A stretch of DNA of 41,150 nucleotides from Cyanobacteria bacterium M_DeepCast_200m_mx_001. GTDB taxonomy: Bacteria > Cyanobacteriota > Cyanobacteriia > PCC-6307 > Cyanobiaceae. This document shows positions 7,802 through 17,887 of the stretch, one piece after another. Numbering within the stretch: position 1 is the stretch's first letter; each line of letters begins with the position of its first letter. The stretch spans positions 1-41,150 of the forward strand of contig VGQL01000006.1 in the NCBI GenBank assembly GCA_016882415.1, read 5' to 3'. The translations under genes were made by a program, and so were the position numbers. The notes below the pieces were generated by a model. It was not told the origin of the DNA. It ran no database searches and worked only from the letters and a program-made list of their open reading frames with translations.

Positions 7802-8029
7802 ATGAGCTGGGACTTCACCGAAGACGGCGCCTTCCTGGCCCTGTGCGATGCCTTCAAGGAAAGCGGCGAGAGCTCGGCGATCGAGTTCCTGGCCAACGGT
7901 GAAGGGGCTTTTCACTTCCAGGAGCTGGCCCAGAACGCCGCCGGTGAGGGGATCGATCTCTCCGACTCCACCGACCTCGAGGAGTTCCAACAGGAGGTGA
8001 TCGAAACCCTCGAGGACCTCTGCGGCTGA
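7802..8029 (+). CDS. Small acidic protein of unknown function
   Basis: A 75-residue protein, strongly acidic (repeated DE-rich segments such as SDSTDLEEFQQEVIETLEDL) and without a signal peptide or membrane segment. The N-terminus MSWDFTEDGAFLALCDAF and the C-terminus LEDLCG look like a compact helical protein. Third-position bias matches the neighbours, supporting real coding. I recognise it only as the kind of small conserved cyanobacterial hypothetical protein seen in this group. It is a single gene, convergent with the 91-aa gene (8-nt gap), with a plausible -35 element upstream. Confidence 0.72.
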   Translation: MSWDFTEDGAFLALCDAFKESGESSAIEFLANGEGAFHFQELAQNAAGEGIDLSDSTDLEEFQQEVIETLEDLCG

Positions 8030-8037
8030 AGCAGGGC

Positions 8038-8313
8038 TCAGGCCCCGTAGAAGAAGGCGATTTCCTTGTCCTTCAGCCCCTCCCATCCAGCCGCCTTGAG
8101 GCGCGCATCGAGGGTCTGCTGATCGAAATGCTTGGAGCCGGTCTTGACGATCCGGTTGCGCATGGATTTTTTGACGCCACTGCGGGCGCGCTGGCTCTCC
8201 AGATCCATCACCTCTCGGTAGAGGCTGAGCATCTCAGCGGGGATCGGGGTGCCATCCAGGTCGAGGCCTGCGGCAATGGCGTCGTCAACGCCGCCGGGTC
8301 CGGCAATGGCCAT
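8038..8313 (-). CDS. Conserved small protein of unknown function
   Basis: A 91-residue soluble protein. The C-terminal half is basic and well structured-looking (VKKSMRNRIVKTGSKHFDQQTLDARLKAAGW), ending in KEIAFFYGA. No signal peptide, membrane segment or known motif is seen. It starts 29 nt after the metH stop on the same strand, so it is probably the last gene of an ilvE-metH unit. Function unknown. Confidence 0.72.
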   Translation of the reverse strand: MAIAGPGGVDDAIAAGLDLDGTPIPAEMLSLYREVMDLESQRARSGVKKSMRNRIVKTGSKHFDQQTLDARLKAAGWEGLKDKEIAFFYGA

Positions 8314-8342
8314 GGGTGGGGGAGGCTCAGGGCCCGACGACC

Positions 8343-11300
8343 CTAGGCGCTGAAATAACGGGCCTGGCTGTGCAGGGCCACCAGGGCTGTGGTGCTCTGC
8401 TCCGGTTCCAGTTGGTCGCTCTCATCCATGGACAGGCCGATGCGATCGGACTGGAGCCAAGCCAGTTGCTGGCGGGAATCGGCCACGTTGGGGCAGGCGG
8501 GATAGCCGAAGGAGTAGCGGCTGCCGCGGTAGCGCTGGGCCAGCACATCCCGCAAGGGCATGTCGCCGGGATCGCCGTACCCCAGTTCGCTGCGGATGCG
8601 GGCATGCACCCATTCCGCCAGGGCCTCCGCCATCTGCACGCCGAGCCCATGGAAATAGAGGTAATCGCTGTACTGGTCGCCCTGGAACAGCTGCTGGGCG
8701 AAGGCCGTGGCCCGCTCCCCCATGGTGACCGCCTGCATGGGCAACACATCGGTGGGCTGGCCATCGGCGAGATCCTGGTAGAAGTCGGCGATGCAGTAAC
8801 GGTTGCCGGAGCGCTGCCGGGGCAGGGCGAAACGGCCCAGTTCTCGGCTGCGCTGCTCCGGATCAAACACCACCACGCTGTTGCCCTCGCGCCCGCAGGG
8901 GAAGTAGCCATAGGCCACCCTTGGGGTGAGTAGCTGTTCCTCCAGACAGCGGTCCATCCACTGCTGCAACACCGGCTCGGCCTTGGCCGCGAGCATGGCT
9001 TCGTAGTCCTCCCGGGATTGCCCCTGGGCCTTGCGCAGCTGCCATTGGCCGGCGAACAGGGCATTGCGGTCCAGATAGGCGAACACCTGCTCCAGGGGGA
9101 TCTCCGCTTCGGTGAGCACCTGGCTGCCCCAGAAGGGCGGCGTCAGGGTCGGTTCCTCCGGCACGGCGTCGGAGCGGTGGTCCCCCGTGGACAGCTCCGC
9201 TGCGGGCACGGTGTTGGTCTCCTGTGCGGCGGCCTCCATGGGCTCGGCTTCCGCCGCCGCCACAGAGGCCTCAAGCCCCAGCCCCTCGGGTGCTCCTGCC
9301 AGGAAGCCACGGCCGTTGTCCCACTGCTGGGCATCGCGGGCCGCCACGTAGGCGTCCATGAAGCGCAGGTCGGCGAAGGCGTCGCGGCCGTAGATCACCT
9401 GGCCGCGGTACACCTCACGGCAGTCCTTGTTCACAAAGCGGGGGGTGAGGGCGGCGCCGCCGAGGATCACCGGCACGTCGATCCCCGCGTCGTTGAAGGC
9501 CGCGAGGTTGTCCTTCATAAACGCGGTGGATTTCACCAGCAGACCGCTCATGGCGATGCAATCGGCCCGGTGCTTGTGCTGTGCCTCGATGATCGCCTCC
9601 ACCGGCTGCTTGATGCCGAGGTTGATCACCTCGTAGCCGTTGTTGGTGAGGATGATGTCGACGAGGTTTTTACCAATGTCGTGCACGTCGCCCTTCACCG
9701 TGGCGATCAGAAACTTGGCCTTGGCTGAGCTCTCGCCTTCCACCTTGTCCATCAGCGGCTCCAGGAACGCCACCGCGGATTTCATGGTTTCAGCGCTCTG
9801 CAGCACGAAGGGCAGTTGCATCTGGCCCGAACCGAACAGCTCCCCCACCACCTTCATGCCATCCAGCAGGAAGGTGTTGATGATTTCCAGGGGCTGATAG
9901 CGCTCCAGGGCGATCTTGAGGGCATCCTCCAGGCCGATGCGCTCGCCATCGATGATGTGCTGCTTGAGCCGCGCCTCGATCGGCAGGTCGCTGAGCTGAG
10001 GGCCTGAGGCCCGGGCCTCCTTGGCGCTGACCCCCTCAAACAGCTTGGTGAGTTCGGTCAGTGGGTCGTAGACGCAGACACCGTTGTCAAAGCGACGGTT
10101 GTCGTGGATCAGATCACGGCACACCTGCTGGTGCTCCTCGCTGATCTTCACCAGGGGCAGGATCTTGGCGGGGCTGACGATGGCCGCATCCATGCCCGCT
10201 TCGCAGCAGTCGTGCAGAAACACGGAATTGAGCACAATCCGCGCCGCCGGTGAGAGCCCGAAGCTGACGTTGCTTACCCCCAGTACCACGTGCACCCCAG
10301 GCAGGTTCTGGCGGATCAGCCGGATCGCCTCCACCGTGGCCAGGCCGTTCTCGCGGTCCTCCTCGATGCCGGTGGAGATGGGCAGTGCCAATGGGTCATA
10401 GAAAATTTCATGGGCCGGGATGCCGAATTCGAGGGCATCGCGGTAGGCCCGCTGGGCGATGGCGAACTTGCGCTCCGCCGTGCGGGCCATGCCCTGTTCA
10501 TCGATGGTGCCCACCACCACGCCGGCGCCGTAGGCACGGGCCAGCTCCAGCACCTTGAAGAAGCGCTCATCGCCGTCTTCGTAGTTGGTGGAGTTGAGGA
10601 TGCATTTGCCACCGGCCACCTTGAGACCGGCCTCCATCTTCTGCCACTCGGTGGAGTCGAGCATCAGCGGCAGGTTGACGTTGGTGACCAGACGGCTCAC
10701 CAGCGCCTTCATGTCCCGTTCGCCGTCGCGACCCACGTAGTCGACGTTCACATCGAGCACGTGGGCGTTCTCCTTCACCTGGCCCCGGGCCACGGCCACC
10801 AGGCCATCCCAGTCCTCCTCCGCCAGCAGATCCCGCACCTTCTTGCTGCCGCTGGCATTGAGCCGCTCGCCAATGATCAGGAAGGAGTTGTCCTGCAGGT
10901 AGGGGGTGGTGCCGTAGAGCGAGCTGGCGCTGGGCTCATAGGCCAGGGCCGGGCGGGGATCGGCATGGCTCTGCCGCAATTCAGGGGTCCGCACCCGCCG
11001 TGGTGCGGGCTTGAGTTCGGAGGCCAGCTCCGCCAGGGCGGCGATGTGGGCGGGGGTGGTGCCGCAGCAGCCGCCGATCACCTGAACCCCCAGGTCTTCG
11101 ACGAAATGCATCAGCTGCATCTTCATTTCCACCGGTGTGAGCCGGTAATGGGCCACCCCGCCGATGTTCTCCGGCAAGCCGGCGTTGGGGATGCAGCTCA
11201 CCACGAAGGGGCTGTGCTCGCTGAGGTAGCGCACGTGCTCCTTCATCAGATCGGGGCCCGTGGCGCAATTGAGCCCGAGCACATCAATCGGGAACGGCTC

Positions 11301-11960
11301 GAGAATCGCCACCACGGCGGCGATGTCGGAGCCCACCAGCATCGTGCCGGTGGTTTCCATGGTGACGCTCACCATCAGCGGGCGCCGCTGGCCGGTTTTG
11401 GCGAACGCCTGCTCGATGCCCTGCAACGCCGCCTTGATCTGCAGCACGTCCTGGCAGGTTTCAACGATGAACAGGTCGACATCACCGGCGATCAGCCCCT
11501 CCGCCTGTTCAGCGAAGGCATCGCGTAGTTCATCGAAGCCGATGTGCCCCAGGGTGGGCAGCTTGGTGGTGGGCCCCATGGAGCCCGCCACAAAGCGGGG
11601 CTTCTCCGGGGTGCTGTAGGCATCCGCCATGTCGCGGGCCAGCTCGGCGGCGCGCTTGTTGATGGCGAAGGCCTGATCCTGCAGGTCGTATTCAGCCAGC
11701 ACGGTGGAGGCCGCCCCGAAGGTGTCGGTCTCGATCACGTCGCAGCCGGCATCCAGGAACAGCCGGTGCACCGCCTGCACCGCATCCGGGCGGGTGAACA
11801 CCAGGTTCTCGTTGCAGCCCTCCAGGGCAGCACCGCCGAAATCCTCGGCGCTGAGGTCCATCTGCTGCAGGGACGTGCCCGTGGCGCCGTCGAACACCAG
11901 CACCGGGTGGTCGGGGCTGTGCAGCCGTTCGAGGAATCCGATCCGTTGGGTCGTCAGCAT
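8343..11960 (-). CDS. metH: Cobalamin-dependent methionine synthase
   Basis: A 1205-residue enzyme that transfers a methyl group from methyltetrahydrofolate to homocysteine. All four modules are present. The homocysteine-binding barrel (1-310) has zinc ligands C232, C298 and C299 (NCATG, GGCCG). The pterin-binding barrel is at about 355-640. The cobalamin-binding module (about 655-890) has the cobalt-coordinating His760 in DVHDIG. The C-terminal SAM-dependent reactivation domain (about 950-1205) has [11 protein letters not shown]. An Ala/Glu-rich linker at about 895-940 joins the last two. ATG 11960 overlaps the ilvE stop (TGATG), so I prefer it to the TTG one codon upstream. A divergent cobN nearby fits a need for cobalamin. 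Confidence 0.97.
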   Translation of the reverse strand: MLTTQRIGFLERLHSPDHPVLVFDGATGTSLQQMDLSAEDFGGAALEGCNENLVFTRPDAVQAVHRLFLDAGCDVIETDTFGAASTVLAEYDLQDQAFAINKRAAELARDMADAYSTPEKPRFVAGSMGPTTKLPTLGHIGFDELRDAFAEQAEGLIAGDVDLFIVETCQDVLQIKAALQGIEQAFAKTGQRRPLMVSVTMETTGTMLVGSDIAAVVAILEPFPIDVLGLNCATGPDLMKEHVRYLSEHSPFVVSCIPNAGLPENIGGVAHYRLTPVEMKMQLMHFVEDLGVQVIGGCCGTTPAHIAALAELASELKPAPRRVRTPELRQSHADPRPALAYEPSASSLYGTTPYLQDNSFLIIGERLNASGSKKVRDLLAEEDWDGLVAVARGQVKENAHVLDVNVDYVGRDGERDMKALVSRLVTNVNLPLMLDSTEWQKMEAGLKVAGGKCILNSTNYEDGDERFFKVLELARAYGAGVVVGTIDEQGMARTAERKFAIAQRAYRDALEFGIPAHEIFYDPLALPISTGIEEDRENGLATVEAIRLIRQNLPGVHVVLGVSNVSFGLSPAARIVLNSVFLHDCCEAGMDAAIVSPAKILPLVKISEEHQQVCRDLIHDNRRFDNGVCVYDPLTELTKLFEGVSAKEARASGPQLSDLPIEARLKQHIIDGERIGLEDALKIALERYQPLEIINTFLLDGMKVVGELFGSGQMQLPFVLQSAETMKSAVAFLEPLMDKVEGESSAKAKFLIATVKGDVHDIGKNLVDIILTNNGYEVINLGIKQPVEAIIEAQHKHRADCIAMSGLLVKSTAFMKDNLAAFNDAGIDVPVILGGAALTPRFVNKDCREVYRGQVIYGRDAFADLRFMDAYVAARDAQQWDNGRGFLAGAPEGLGLEASVAAAEAEPMEAAAQETNTVPAAELSTGDHRSDAVPEEPTLTPPFWGSQVLTEAEIPLEQVFAYLDRNALFAGQWQLRKAQGQSREDYEAMLAAKAEPVLQQWMDRCLEEQLLTPRVAYGYFPCGREGNSVVVFDPEQRSRELGRFALPRQRSGNRYCIADFYQDLADGQPTDVLPMQAVTMGERATAFAQQLFQGDQYSDYLYFHGLGVQMAEALAEWVHARIRSELGYGDPGDMPLRDVLAQRYRGSRYSFGYPACPNVADSRQQLAWLQSDRIGLSMDESDQLEPEQSTTALVALHSQARYFSA

Positions 11961-12877
11961 CAACCGTTCAGACGCACGCGGGTGACCCAGTGGTCATAGG
12001 CGGGATCGCGGCCTTCCGTGATGGCGGTGAGCCGTTCACGGATGGCGTCCATCACCGGCCGCTGCGACCGCAGATCGGTGCTCTCCACACGCCGCACCGG
12101 GGTGACCTTGGCGGCGGTGCCGCTCAGGAACACCTCATCGGCAATCAACAGCTCGCTCTTGTCCACCGGGCGCTCCAGGGTGGGGATCCCCATGGCCTGG
12201 GCCAGCTCCAGCACGCTGGCGCGGGTGATGCCTTCGAGGATGTCCTGGTCGACGCCGGGGGTGATCAGCACGCCATCGCGCACGATGAACAGATTCATGC
12301 CGCTGGCTTCACTCACCTTGCCGCGGCTATTGAGCAGCAGGGCCTCATCGAAGCCGCTCTTCACCGCTTCGGTTTTGGCCAGGGAGCTGGTGATGTAGGC
12401 GCCACTGATCTTGCCCCGCAGGGGCAGGGAGCGGTCCTCCTGGCGGGTCCAGGAGCTGATCCGGCAACTCACCCCTTCGGGAGAGAGGTAGTCGCCGAGT
12501 TCGAGGCCATAGATCAGAAAGTCGGTCTCGATGTTGTGCAACCGCGGGGCAATGCCCAGATCGCTGGTGTACACAAACGGCCGCAGATACACCGGACAGG
12601 TGGGCTGGTTGGCCTGCAGAAACTGCTGAATGGCGCCGTGGATCGTCTCCTCCCTGAGCTCGGTGAGCAGCAGTCGGGCGCTCTGGCTCAGGCGCTTGAC
12701 GTGGCGGTCGGCGCGGAACAGCAGGATCTCCCGGGCATCCACGGGGTTCGGGATCGCCCGCATGCCCCCAAAGGCCCCGGTGCCGTAGTGCAGGGCATGG
12801 GTGGCCACCGACAGGGTGGCCTCCGCAAAGGGCACGCAGCGGCCACCGAACCAGGCGTAGGGCAGGAATTGGTGCAT
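11960..12877 (-). CDS. ilvE: Branched-chain amino acid aminotransferase
   Basis: A 305-residue fold-type IV PLP enzyme that interconverts Leu, Ile and Val with their 2-oxo acids. Landmarks are [15 protein letters not shown] near residues 27-41, [10 protein letters not shown] near 97-106, the PLP lysine at K156 in RGKISGAY, the SEASGMNLF segment, [10 protein letters not shown], and the C-terminal [16 protein letters not shown]. The length is normal. It overlaps metH by one nucleotide (TGATG) and is divergent from cobN (92-nt gap). D-amino-acid and aminodeoxychorismate lyase relatives share the fold, but the motifs fit IlvE best. Confidence 0.94.
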   Translation of the reverse strand: MHQFLPYAWFGGRCVPFAEATLSVATHALHYGTGAFGGMRAIPNPVDAREILLFRADRHVKRLSQSARLLLTELREETIHGAIQQFLQANQPTCPVYLRPFVYTSDLGIAPRLHNIETDFLIYGLELGDYLSPEGVSCRISSWTRQEDRSLPLRGKISGAYITSSLAKTEAVKSGFDEALLLNSRGKVSEASGMNLFIVRDGVLITPGVDQDILEGITRASVLELAQAMGIPTLERPVDKSELLIADEVFLSGTAAKVTPVRRVESTDLRSQRPVMDAIRERLTAITEGRDPAYDHWVTRVRLNG

Positions 12878-12969
12878 GGATCCGGCGGGCGGTGGGGGCC
12901 ACAGCTGCAGCCGATCTTCTCACCGCCGCCCCCCGCCCTGCGAGGCTGCCACCACAGCAAGATGGGCCC

Positions 12970-15900
12970 ATGCACCGTCTTGCCGCCGTGCCTGGCAGCA
13001 CCAGCCCCTCCGATGGGCTGGTGTTCATCGAGCAGCCGCCGGCGGAGGTGGTGCTGCTCAGCAGCGCCGACAGTGATCTCTCTGCCCTGGCGGCGCTGCT
13101 CGACCGCGACCCCCGGCCCCTGGGAGGGGCGATCGCGATCCGGGCCCTGAATCTGGCGGCCCTGCAGCACCCGGCGGTGCTGGACCATTACCTGCGCACC
13201 AGCCTTCAGGACACCCGCTTGGTGGTGGTGCGGCTGCTGGGGGGTCGCAGCCACTGGGGTTACGGGCTTGAACAGCTGCAGCGCTGGGCCGCTGGGCGGC
13301 CCGGCCGGCAGCTGCTGGTGCTGGCGGGCACCGCCGACCAGGAGATGGAGCTCCTACCCCTGGGCACCCTGGATTCCGCCTTCAGCCTGGCCTGCAGCCG
13401 CTGTCTGCTGGAGGGGGGAACGGAGAACCTGCGGCGGGTGCTCGTCAGCCTGCGGCATCCGCTGGAGGGGACGGCGCTGCGGCCCCCTGTTCCGGAGCCG
13501 TTGGCGGATCCCCTCCCCCATGACTGGCGCCAGGAGCCGGGCCCCCGGGTGGGGGTGGTGCTGTACCGAGCCCTGCTGCAGGCGGATGACCTGGCCCTGG
13601 TGGAAGCCCTGCTGCAGGCCCTGCGGCAGCGGGGTCTGGCCCCCAGGGCCCTGTGGGTCAGCAGCCTGCGCAGCGCTGCCGTCCAGGGGGGTGTGAGCGA
13701 CCTGCTGCGGCGGGAGGCGGTGCAGCTGGTGCTCTGCACCACCTCCTTTGCTTCGGTGCAGCTGAGCGAGGCGGGCCTGGGGGCGCCCCTGTGGGATGGG
13801 TTGGGGGTGCCGGTGCTGCAGCTGCTGTGCAGCACCCAGAGCCGGGAGGCCTGGGGGGCCAGCAGCCTTGGACTCTCCCCGCTGGACCTCAGCCTCCAGG
13901 TGGCGCTGCCGGAGCTGGATGGCCGTATCACCACCCGGGTGGGGGCCTTCAAGCAGCCGCGCCAGGCCGACGCGCGGCTGGCCACCGCCCTGCAGGGCTA
14001 TCTGCCCGACCTGGACCGCCTGGCCTGGGTGGCAGACCTGGCGGCCCACTGGTGCGACCTGCGCAGTACGCCACCGGATCAGCGCCGGTTGGCCCTGGTG
14101 CTCGCCAACTACCCCACCCGCAACAGCCGCCTGGCCAATGGTGTGGGGCTGGACACCCCCGCCAGCTGTGCCGCCATGCTCGGCTGGTTGCGGCAGGCGG
14201 GGTACGACCTGGGCCAGGCCCCCTTGCCTTCCGACGGTGATGACCTGATCCGCGCCCTGTTGGCGGGGCGCAGCAACGACCCGGAGAGCCACCACCGCCC
14301 CGCCTTGTCCCACCTGTCCCTGGCGGACTACGAAGCCTGGTGGGCCACCCTGCCGGCCGACGGCCGGGAGCGGTTGGAACGCCAGTGGGGCCCACCGTCC
14401 ACAGACCCGATGCTGGAGCCGCAGGGGTTTCCGATCCAGGGCCTGAGCTACGGCCGACTGGTGCTGCTGATTCAGCCGGAGCGGGGCTATGGACGGGATC
14501 CGGCCCTCAGCTACCACAGCCCCGATCTACCCCCCACCCATCTCTATCTGGCCCAGTACCTCTGGCTGCGCCAGGTGGCCCGCGTGCAGCTTGTCTGCCA
14601 TGTGGGCAAGCACGGCAACCTCGAGTGGTTACCGGGTAAGGGGCTCGGCCTGTCCGCCAGCTGCTTCCCGGAATGGGCCCTGGGGCCCCTGCCCCATGTC
14701 TATCCCTTCATCGTCAATGACCCCGGCGAGGGCTCCCAGGCCAAGCGCCGCGCCCAGGCCGTGATCCTGGATCACCTCACCCCCCCCCTGGGCCGCGCCG
14801 GCCTGCATGGGGACCTGCGCCAGCTCGAGGCCCTGCTGGATGAGTACTGGGAGGCGGCCCAGCTCGGCAGTGAGCGGGCCGAGGGGCTGCGGCAGAGCGC
14901 CCTGCGCCAGTTAGCCCAATTGGAGATGCCCCTGGGGCCGGGGGATGACCCCCTGGACGCCGCGGAGGGGTACCTGTGTGAGCTCAAGGAGGCCCAGATC
15001 CGCACCGGGCTGCATCGCTTTGGCGAGCTGCCATCGGCCCCGCAGCTGCTGGAGCTGCTGGCCTGTCTGGCCCGTCCACCGGTGGCGGACGGCCAGGGTC
15101 TCACCCAGGCGCTGGCCCGCGACCTGCAGCTGCGGTTTGACCCCTGGGGCGACGAAGAGGCCGAGCCCCTGGAGGACGCCGATCGGCGTCGCCTGCGGGA
15201 GCTGGGCTGCACCAAAGCCCGCCAGGTGGGGGATGGGGTGGAGTGGTTGGAGGCCCAGGCGCTTGATCTGCTGCAGCCCCTGCTGGAGGGGAACACGCCC
15301 AGCGCGATCCCGGGTCCCCACACCGCCGCTGTTCTGGACCGTTGTGCCGCCGGCCTGCTCCCCGATCTGCTCCGCTGCGGCGAGGCCGAGCACCGCAGCT
15401 TTCTCACCGCCCTCGCCGGGGGGCGCATCGCCGCCGGGCCCTCCGGTGCCCCCACCCGCGGGCGCCCCGATCTGCTGCCCACGGGACGCAATTTCTATAG
15501 CGTCGATCTACGGGGCCTGCCCACCGAGGCCGCCTGGGACCTGGGCCGCCGCAGCGCTGAGCTGCTGCTGGATCAGCACCGCATGGAGCAGGGGGAACCC
15601 CTGCGCAGCCTGGCCCTCTCCGTGTGGGGCACCAGCACCATGCGCAACGGCGGTGAGGACATCGGCCAGGCCCTGGCGCTGCTGGGGGTGCGCCCCGTGT
15701 GGGATGGCCCCAGCCGGCGGCTGGTGGACCTGGAGCTGATCCCCCTCCCCCAGCTGGGGCGGCCCCGGGTGGATGTGACCCTGCGCATCTCCGGTTTATT
15801 CCGCGATGCTTTCCCCCAGTTGGTGGCCTGGTTCAACCGGGCCACAACGCTGGTGGCCCAAAGCGGTGAGGCGGACGCTGACAACCCCCTGGCTGCGGCC

Positions 15901-16665
15901 TTCCGCCGGGATGGTCAGCCCTGGCGGGTCTATGGCTCAGCACCGGGGGCCTACGGCGCCGGCCTGCAGGGTTTGATCGACAGCGGCGACTGGGAGAGCC
16001 GGGCCGACCTGGCGGAGGCATTCCTCAACTGGAGCAGTTGGCGCTACGAGGGGCTGGGTGGGGCCGATGGGCTGGGGGGCAGCCTGAGCATCAGCCCCGA
16101 TCGCCCCGGGTTGGAGCAGCGGCTGGCGGGGGTGCAGGTGGTGCTGCACAACCAGGACAACCGGGAGCACGACCTGTTTGATTCCGACGACTACTACCAA
16201 TTCCAGGGCGGCCTCAGCGCCGCGGTGGAACAGGTGAGTGGCCAGGCACCGCAGCTGTGGTTCGGCGACCACTCCCGCCAGCAGCGGCCGCGCATGCACC
16301 GCTTGGAGCGGGAGTTCGACAAGGTGCTGCGCTCACGCCTGCTGAACCCCCGCTGGATCGAGGGGATGCAACGCCATGGCTACAAGGGGGGGTTCGAGAT
16401 GGCCGCCAGCCTCGACTACCTGTTTGCCTACGACGCCAGCACGGACCGGGTGCCCGACTGGGGCTACGGGGCGGTCTGCGACCAGTGGCTCGGGGATGAA
16501 GCCGTGTTGGCGTTCCTGCGCCGCAGCAATCCCTGGGCCCTGCGGGACATGGCGGAGCGGCTGCTGGAGGCGCACCACCGCGGCCTCTGGGAGGGGGCGG
16601 CGGCGGTGCAACTGCAGCGCCTACGGGAGTTGGTGCTGGAGTCCGAGGCCCTGGTGGAGGGCTGA
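12970..16665 (+). CDS. cobN: Cobaltochelatase subunit CobN
   Basis: A 1231-residue large subunit of the ATP-dependent cobaltochelatase, which inserts cobalt into hydrogenobyrinate a,c-diamide in the aerobic cobalamin pathway. CobN/ChlH-superfamily landmarks are CHVGKHGNLEWLPGKG, YPFIVNDPGEG, GRNFYSVDLRG, VWGTSTMRNGGEDIGQAL and NREHDLFDSDDYYQFQGG. The arrangement and length fit CobN better than the Mg-chelatase subunit ChlH. No AAA+ partner (CobS/CobT, or ChlI/ChlD serving both) lies in this window. ATG 12970 follows a frame open from 12892, and the N-terminus HRLAAVPGS... looks right. It is divergent from ilvE-metH. I saw no cobalamin riboswitch upstream. Confidence 0.94.
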   Translation: MHRLAAVPGSTSPSDGLVFIEQPPAEVVLLSSADSDLSALAALLDRDPRPLGGAIAIRALNLAALQHPAVLDHYLRTSLQDTRLVVVRLLGGRSHWGYGLEQLQRWAAGRPGRQLLVLAGTADQEMELLPLGTLDSAFSLACSRCLLEGGTENLRRVLVSLRHPLEGTALRPPVPEPLADPLPHDWRQEPGPRVGVVLYRALLQADDLALVEALLQALRQRGLAPRALWVSSLRSAAVQGGVSDLLRREAVQLVLCTTSFASVQLSEAGLGAPLWDGLGVPVLQLLCSTQSREAWGASSLGLSPLDLSLQVALPELDGRITTRVGAFKQPRQADARLATALQGYLPDLDRLAWVADLAAHWCDLRSTPPDQRRLALVLANYPTRNSRLANGVGLDTPASCAAMLGWLRQAGYDLGQAPLPSDGDDLIRALLAGRSNDPESHHRPALSHLSLADYEAWWATLPADGRERLERQWGPPSTDPMLEPQGFPIQGLSYGRLVLLIQPERGYGRDPALSYHSPDLPPTHLYLAQYLWLRQVARVQLVCHVGKHGNLEWLPGKGLGLSASCFPEWALGPLPHVYPFIVNDPGEGSQAKRRAQAVILDHLTPPLGRAGLHGDLRQLEALLDEYWEAAQLGSERAEGLRQSALRQLAQLEMPLGPGDDPLDAAEGYLCELKEAQIRTGLHRFGELPSAPQLLELLACLARPPVADGQGLTQALARDLQLRFDPWGDEEAEPLEDADRRRLRELGCTKARQVGDGVEWLEAQALDLLQPLLEGNTPSAIPGPHTAAVLDRCAAGLLPDLLRCGEAEHRSFLTALAGGRIAAGPSGAPTRGRPDLLPTGRNFYSVDLRGLPTEAAWDLGRRSAELLLDQHRMEQGEPLRSLALSVWGTSTMRNGGEDIGQALALLGVRPVWDGPSRRLVDLELIPLPQLGRPRVDVTLRISGLFRDAFPQLVAWFNRATTLVAQSGEADADNPLAAAFRRDGQPWRVYGSAPGAYGAGLQGLIDSGDWESRADLAEAFLNWSSWRYEGLGGADGLGGSLSISPDRPGLEQRLAGVQVVLHNQDNREHDLFDSDDYYQFQGGLSAAVEQVSGQAPQLWFGDHSRQQRPRMHRLEREFDKVLRSRLLNPRWIEGMQRHGYKGGFEMAASLDYLFAYDASTDRVPDWGYGAVCDQWLGDEAVLAFLRRSNPWALRDMAERLLEAHHRGLWEGAAAVQLQRLRELVLESEALVEG

Positions 16666-16667
16666 AA

Positions 16668-16684
16668 CCGCCACGAGGGGGCGG
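16668..16684. terminator. Short stem-loop between convergent genes
   Basis: CCGCC (16668-16672) and GGCGG (16680-16684) can pair in the 22-nt gap between the cobN stop and the stop of the convergent 174-aa gene. There is no T-tract on either strand. It is a weak candidate bidirectional terminator. Confidence 0.25.
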
Positions 16685-16687
16685 CGA

Positions 16688-17212
16688 TCAGCCGTTGAGA
16701 TCCTTGGCCCAACCCTTGAAGGCGTTGATGTCGCCGGGCTTGGCGGAGGAGGGGTTGCTGATCTGCGGTTGGCTGTCCTCAGCGGCGCCGCTGGCCTTCT
16801 TGGGGGCGGCAACGCCGGGGGTGTTCACGGCCACGGCCGAGCCCTTCATGCGCTGATCCAGTTCCGCCTTGCTCATCGGCTCGGCGAAGGTCTTCTTCAC
16901 CGGCTTGGGCACCCCGCCGGTGAGGTTGATCTCTTCCTCCACCGTGACGCTGCCCCCCAGGCCAGGGGTCATCTTCTCGAGGCGCGATTCCATCGACGCC
17001 ACTTCCTCAACCCGCTCGCCGCCGGCTGGGTTGGCGGCGGTGCCGGGGAAGGTGCGGCGGATCGTGTTGGAGCGCCGCATGAAGTTCACATCGCCCATGC
17101 TGCTGGAGGCATCGGCGTCCAGGAAGAAGGCGTCCTCCTTCTTGGCGGGCTTGGCCTGGGTGTTGGTGGTCACCGATTTGGAACCACCGAGCAGACGATC
17201 AAACAGGCCCAT
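16688..17212 (-). CDS. Low-complexity conserved protein of unknown function
   Basis: A 174-residue protein with a short helical N-terminus (MGLFDRLLGG). It then has a long Ala/Pro/Ser/Lys-rich, probably disordered body with a few ordered-looking islands: DAFFLDADASSSMGDVNFMRRSNTIRRTFP, and SVTVEEEINLTGGVPKP. It ends in DINAFKGWAKDLNG. There is no signal peptide or membrane segment. The amphipathic start and the NFMRRSNTIRRTFP island could be binding elements, but I do not recognise the family. It is last gene of the seven-gene unit that starts at 22833, 27 nt after the PHP gene. Confidence 0.75.
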   Translation of the reverse strand: MGLFDRLLGGSKSVTTNTQAKPAKKEDAFFLDADASSSMGDVNFMRRSNTIRRTFPGTAANPAGGERVEEVASMESRLEKMTPGLGGSVTVEEEINLTGGVPKPVKKTFAEPMSKAELDQRMKGSAVAVNTPGVAAPKKASGAAEDSQPQISNPSSAKPGDINAFKGWAKDLNG

Positions 17213-17239
17213 CGACGGGGAGCAATGGCTGCGGGAACC

Positions 17240-17887
17240 CTAGCGGCCGCGCAGCTCCAGACCATGGGTATCGGTACCGCAACTTCGCAGAAGTCCGTGC
17301 CGGCCGAGTTGCTCGGCGATGGCCTCACACACGTGGGGCGTCGGCGCCCAGCGGGCCTGCATGCCGTAGTCGTAATAGGCCTCCGCCCCGTCAAACCCCA
17401 GCCGCTGGGCCGCATCGATCAGGCGCGAAAAGGGCAGGCGGTAGCGCCCCGGATGGGCCAGCAGGGCCAGGCCATCGGCGTCCTGGATCCGTCGGCGCAC
17501 CTCATCGGCCTGCAGGGCCTCCCCCACGGCGGCCTGCCCCTGCCGGTAGGGCTCAAGGGCGGGGTGCCCTAGATCGAACCCCAGGGCCAGCACGTGCACC
17601 AGGCACCCCTCCAGCAGACAACTGATTTCCATGCCGCTCCACAGGGTGGGCACCGTGGCCCCCCGTTGGCGCTCCGCCTCAAACCACGCCGCCAGGGGTG
17701 CGTGGGCCGCCACGCTGTGGTGGTCGGTCACCGCCAGGTGCTGAAGGCCGATGGCCTGGGCCTGTTGCCCGAGCTGGTAGGGCTGCAGGCTGCCGTCGCT
17801 GCAGGTGGTGTGGCAGTGGAAGTTGAGGTCGGTGGGGCAGCTGCCGGGGTGCACCTGCTCCAGCACAGCCCGCAGCGGATGGGTCAT
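17240..17887 (-). CDS. PHP domain phosphoesterase
   Basis: A 215-residue protein of the PHP superfamily. The metal-binding signature is complete: NFHCHTTCSDGS (residues ~22-33), TDHHSVAAH, SGMEIS, LLAHPGRY and CGTDTHG. The architecture resembles TrpH/RNase AM-type 5'-3' exonucleases and 3',5'-nucleoside bisphosphate phosphatases, though at 215 residues it is shorter than those (about 280), so the substrate is uncertain. ATG 17887 overlaps the hemJ stop in an ATGA junction, indicating translational coupling. Confidence 0.87.
   Translation of the reverse strand: MTHPLRAVLEQVHPGSCPTDLNFHCHTTCSDGSLQPYQLGQQAQAIGLQHLAVTDHHSVAAHAPLAAWFEAERQRGATVPTLWSGMEISCLLEGCLVHVLALGFDLGHPALEPYRQGQAAVGEALQADEVRRRIQDADGLALLAHPGRYRLPFSRLIDAAQRLGFDGAEAYYDYGMQARWAPTPHVCEAIAEQLGRHGLLRSCGTDTHGLELRGR

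Noticed and set aside
10290-11528. Long plus-strand ORF (412 aa) antisense to metH
   Set aside because: It is a composition artefact opposite a certain gene, with His-rich low-complexity translation.
12892-12969. N-terminal extension of cobN from 12892
   Set aside because: The extra 26 codons are low-complexity, run close to the divergent ilvE start, and the ATG at 12970 matches the expected N-terminus.
13240-13270. AGCCACTGG sequence resembling part of a cobalamin-riboswitch B12 box
   Set aside because: It lies inside the cobN coding sequence (HWGYGLEQL region) and the surrounding conserved box is not present. The actual leader region 12878-12969 shows no such motif.
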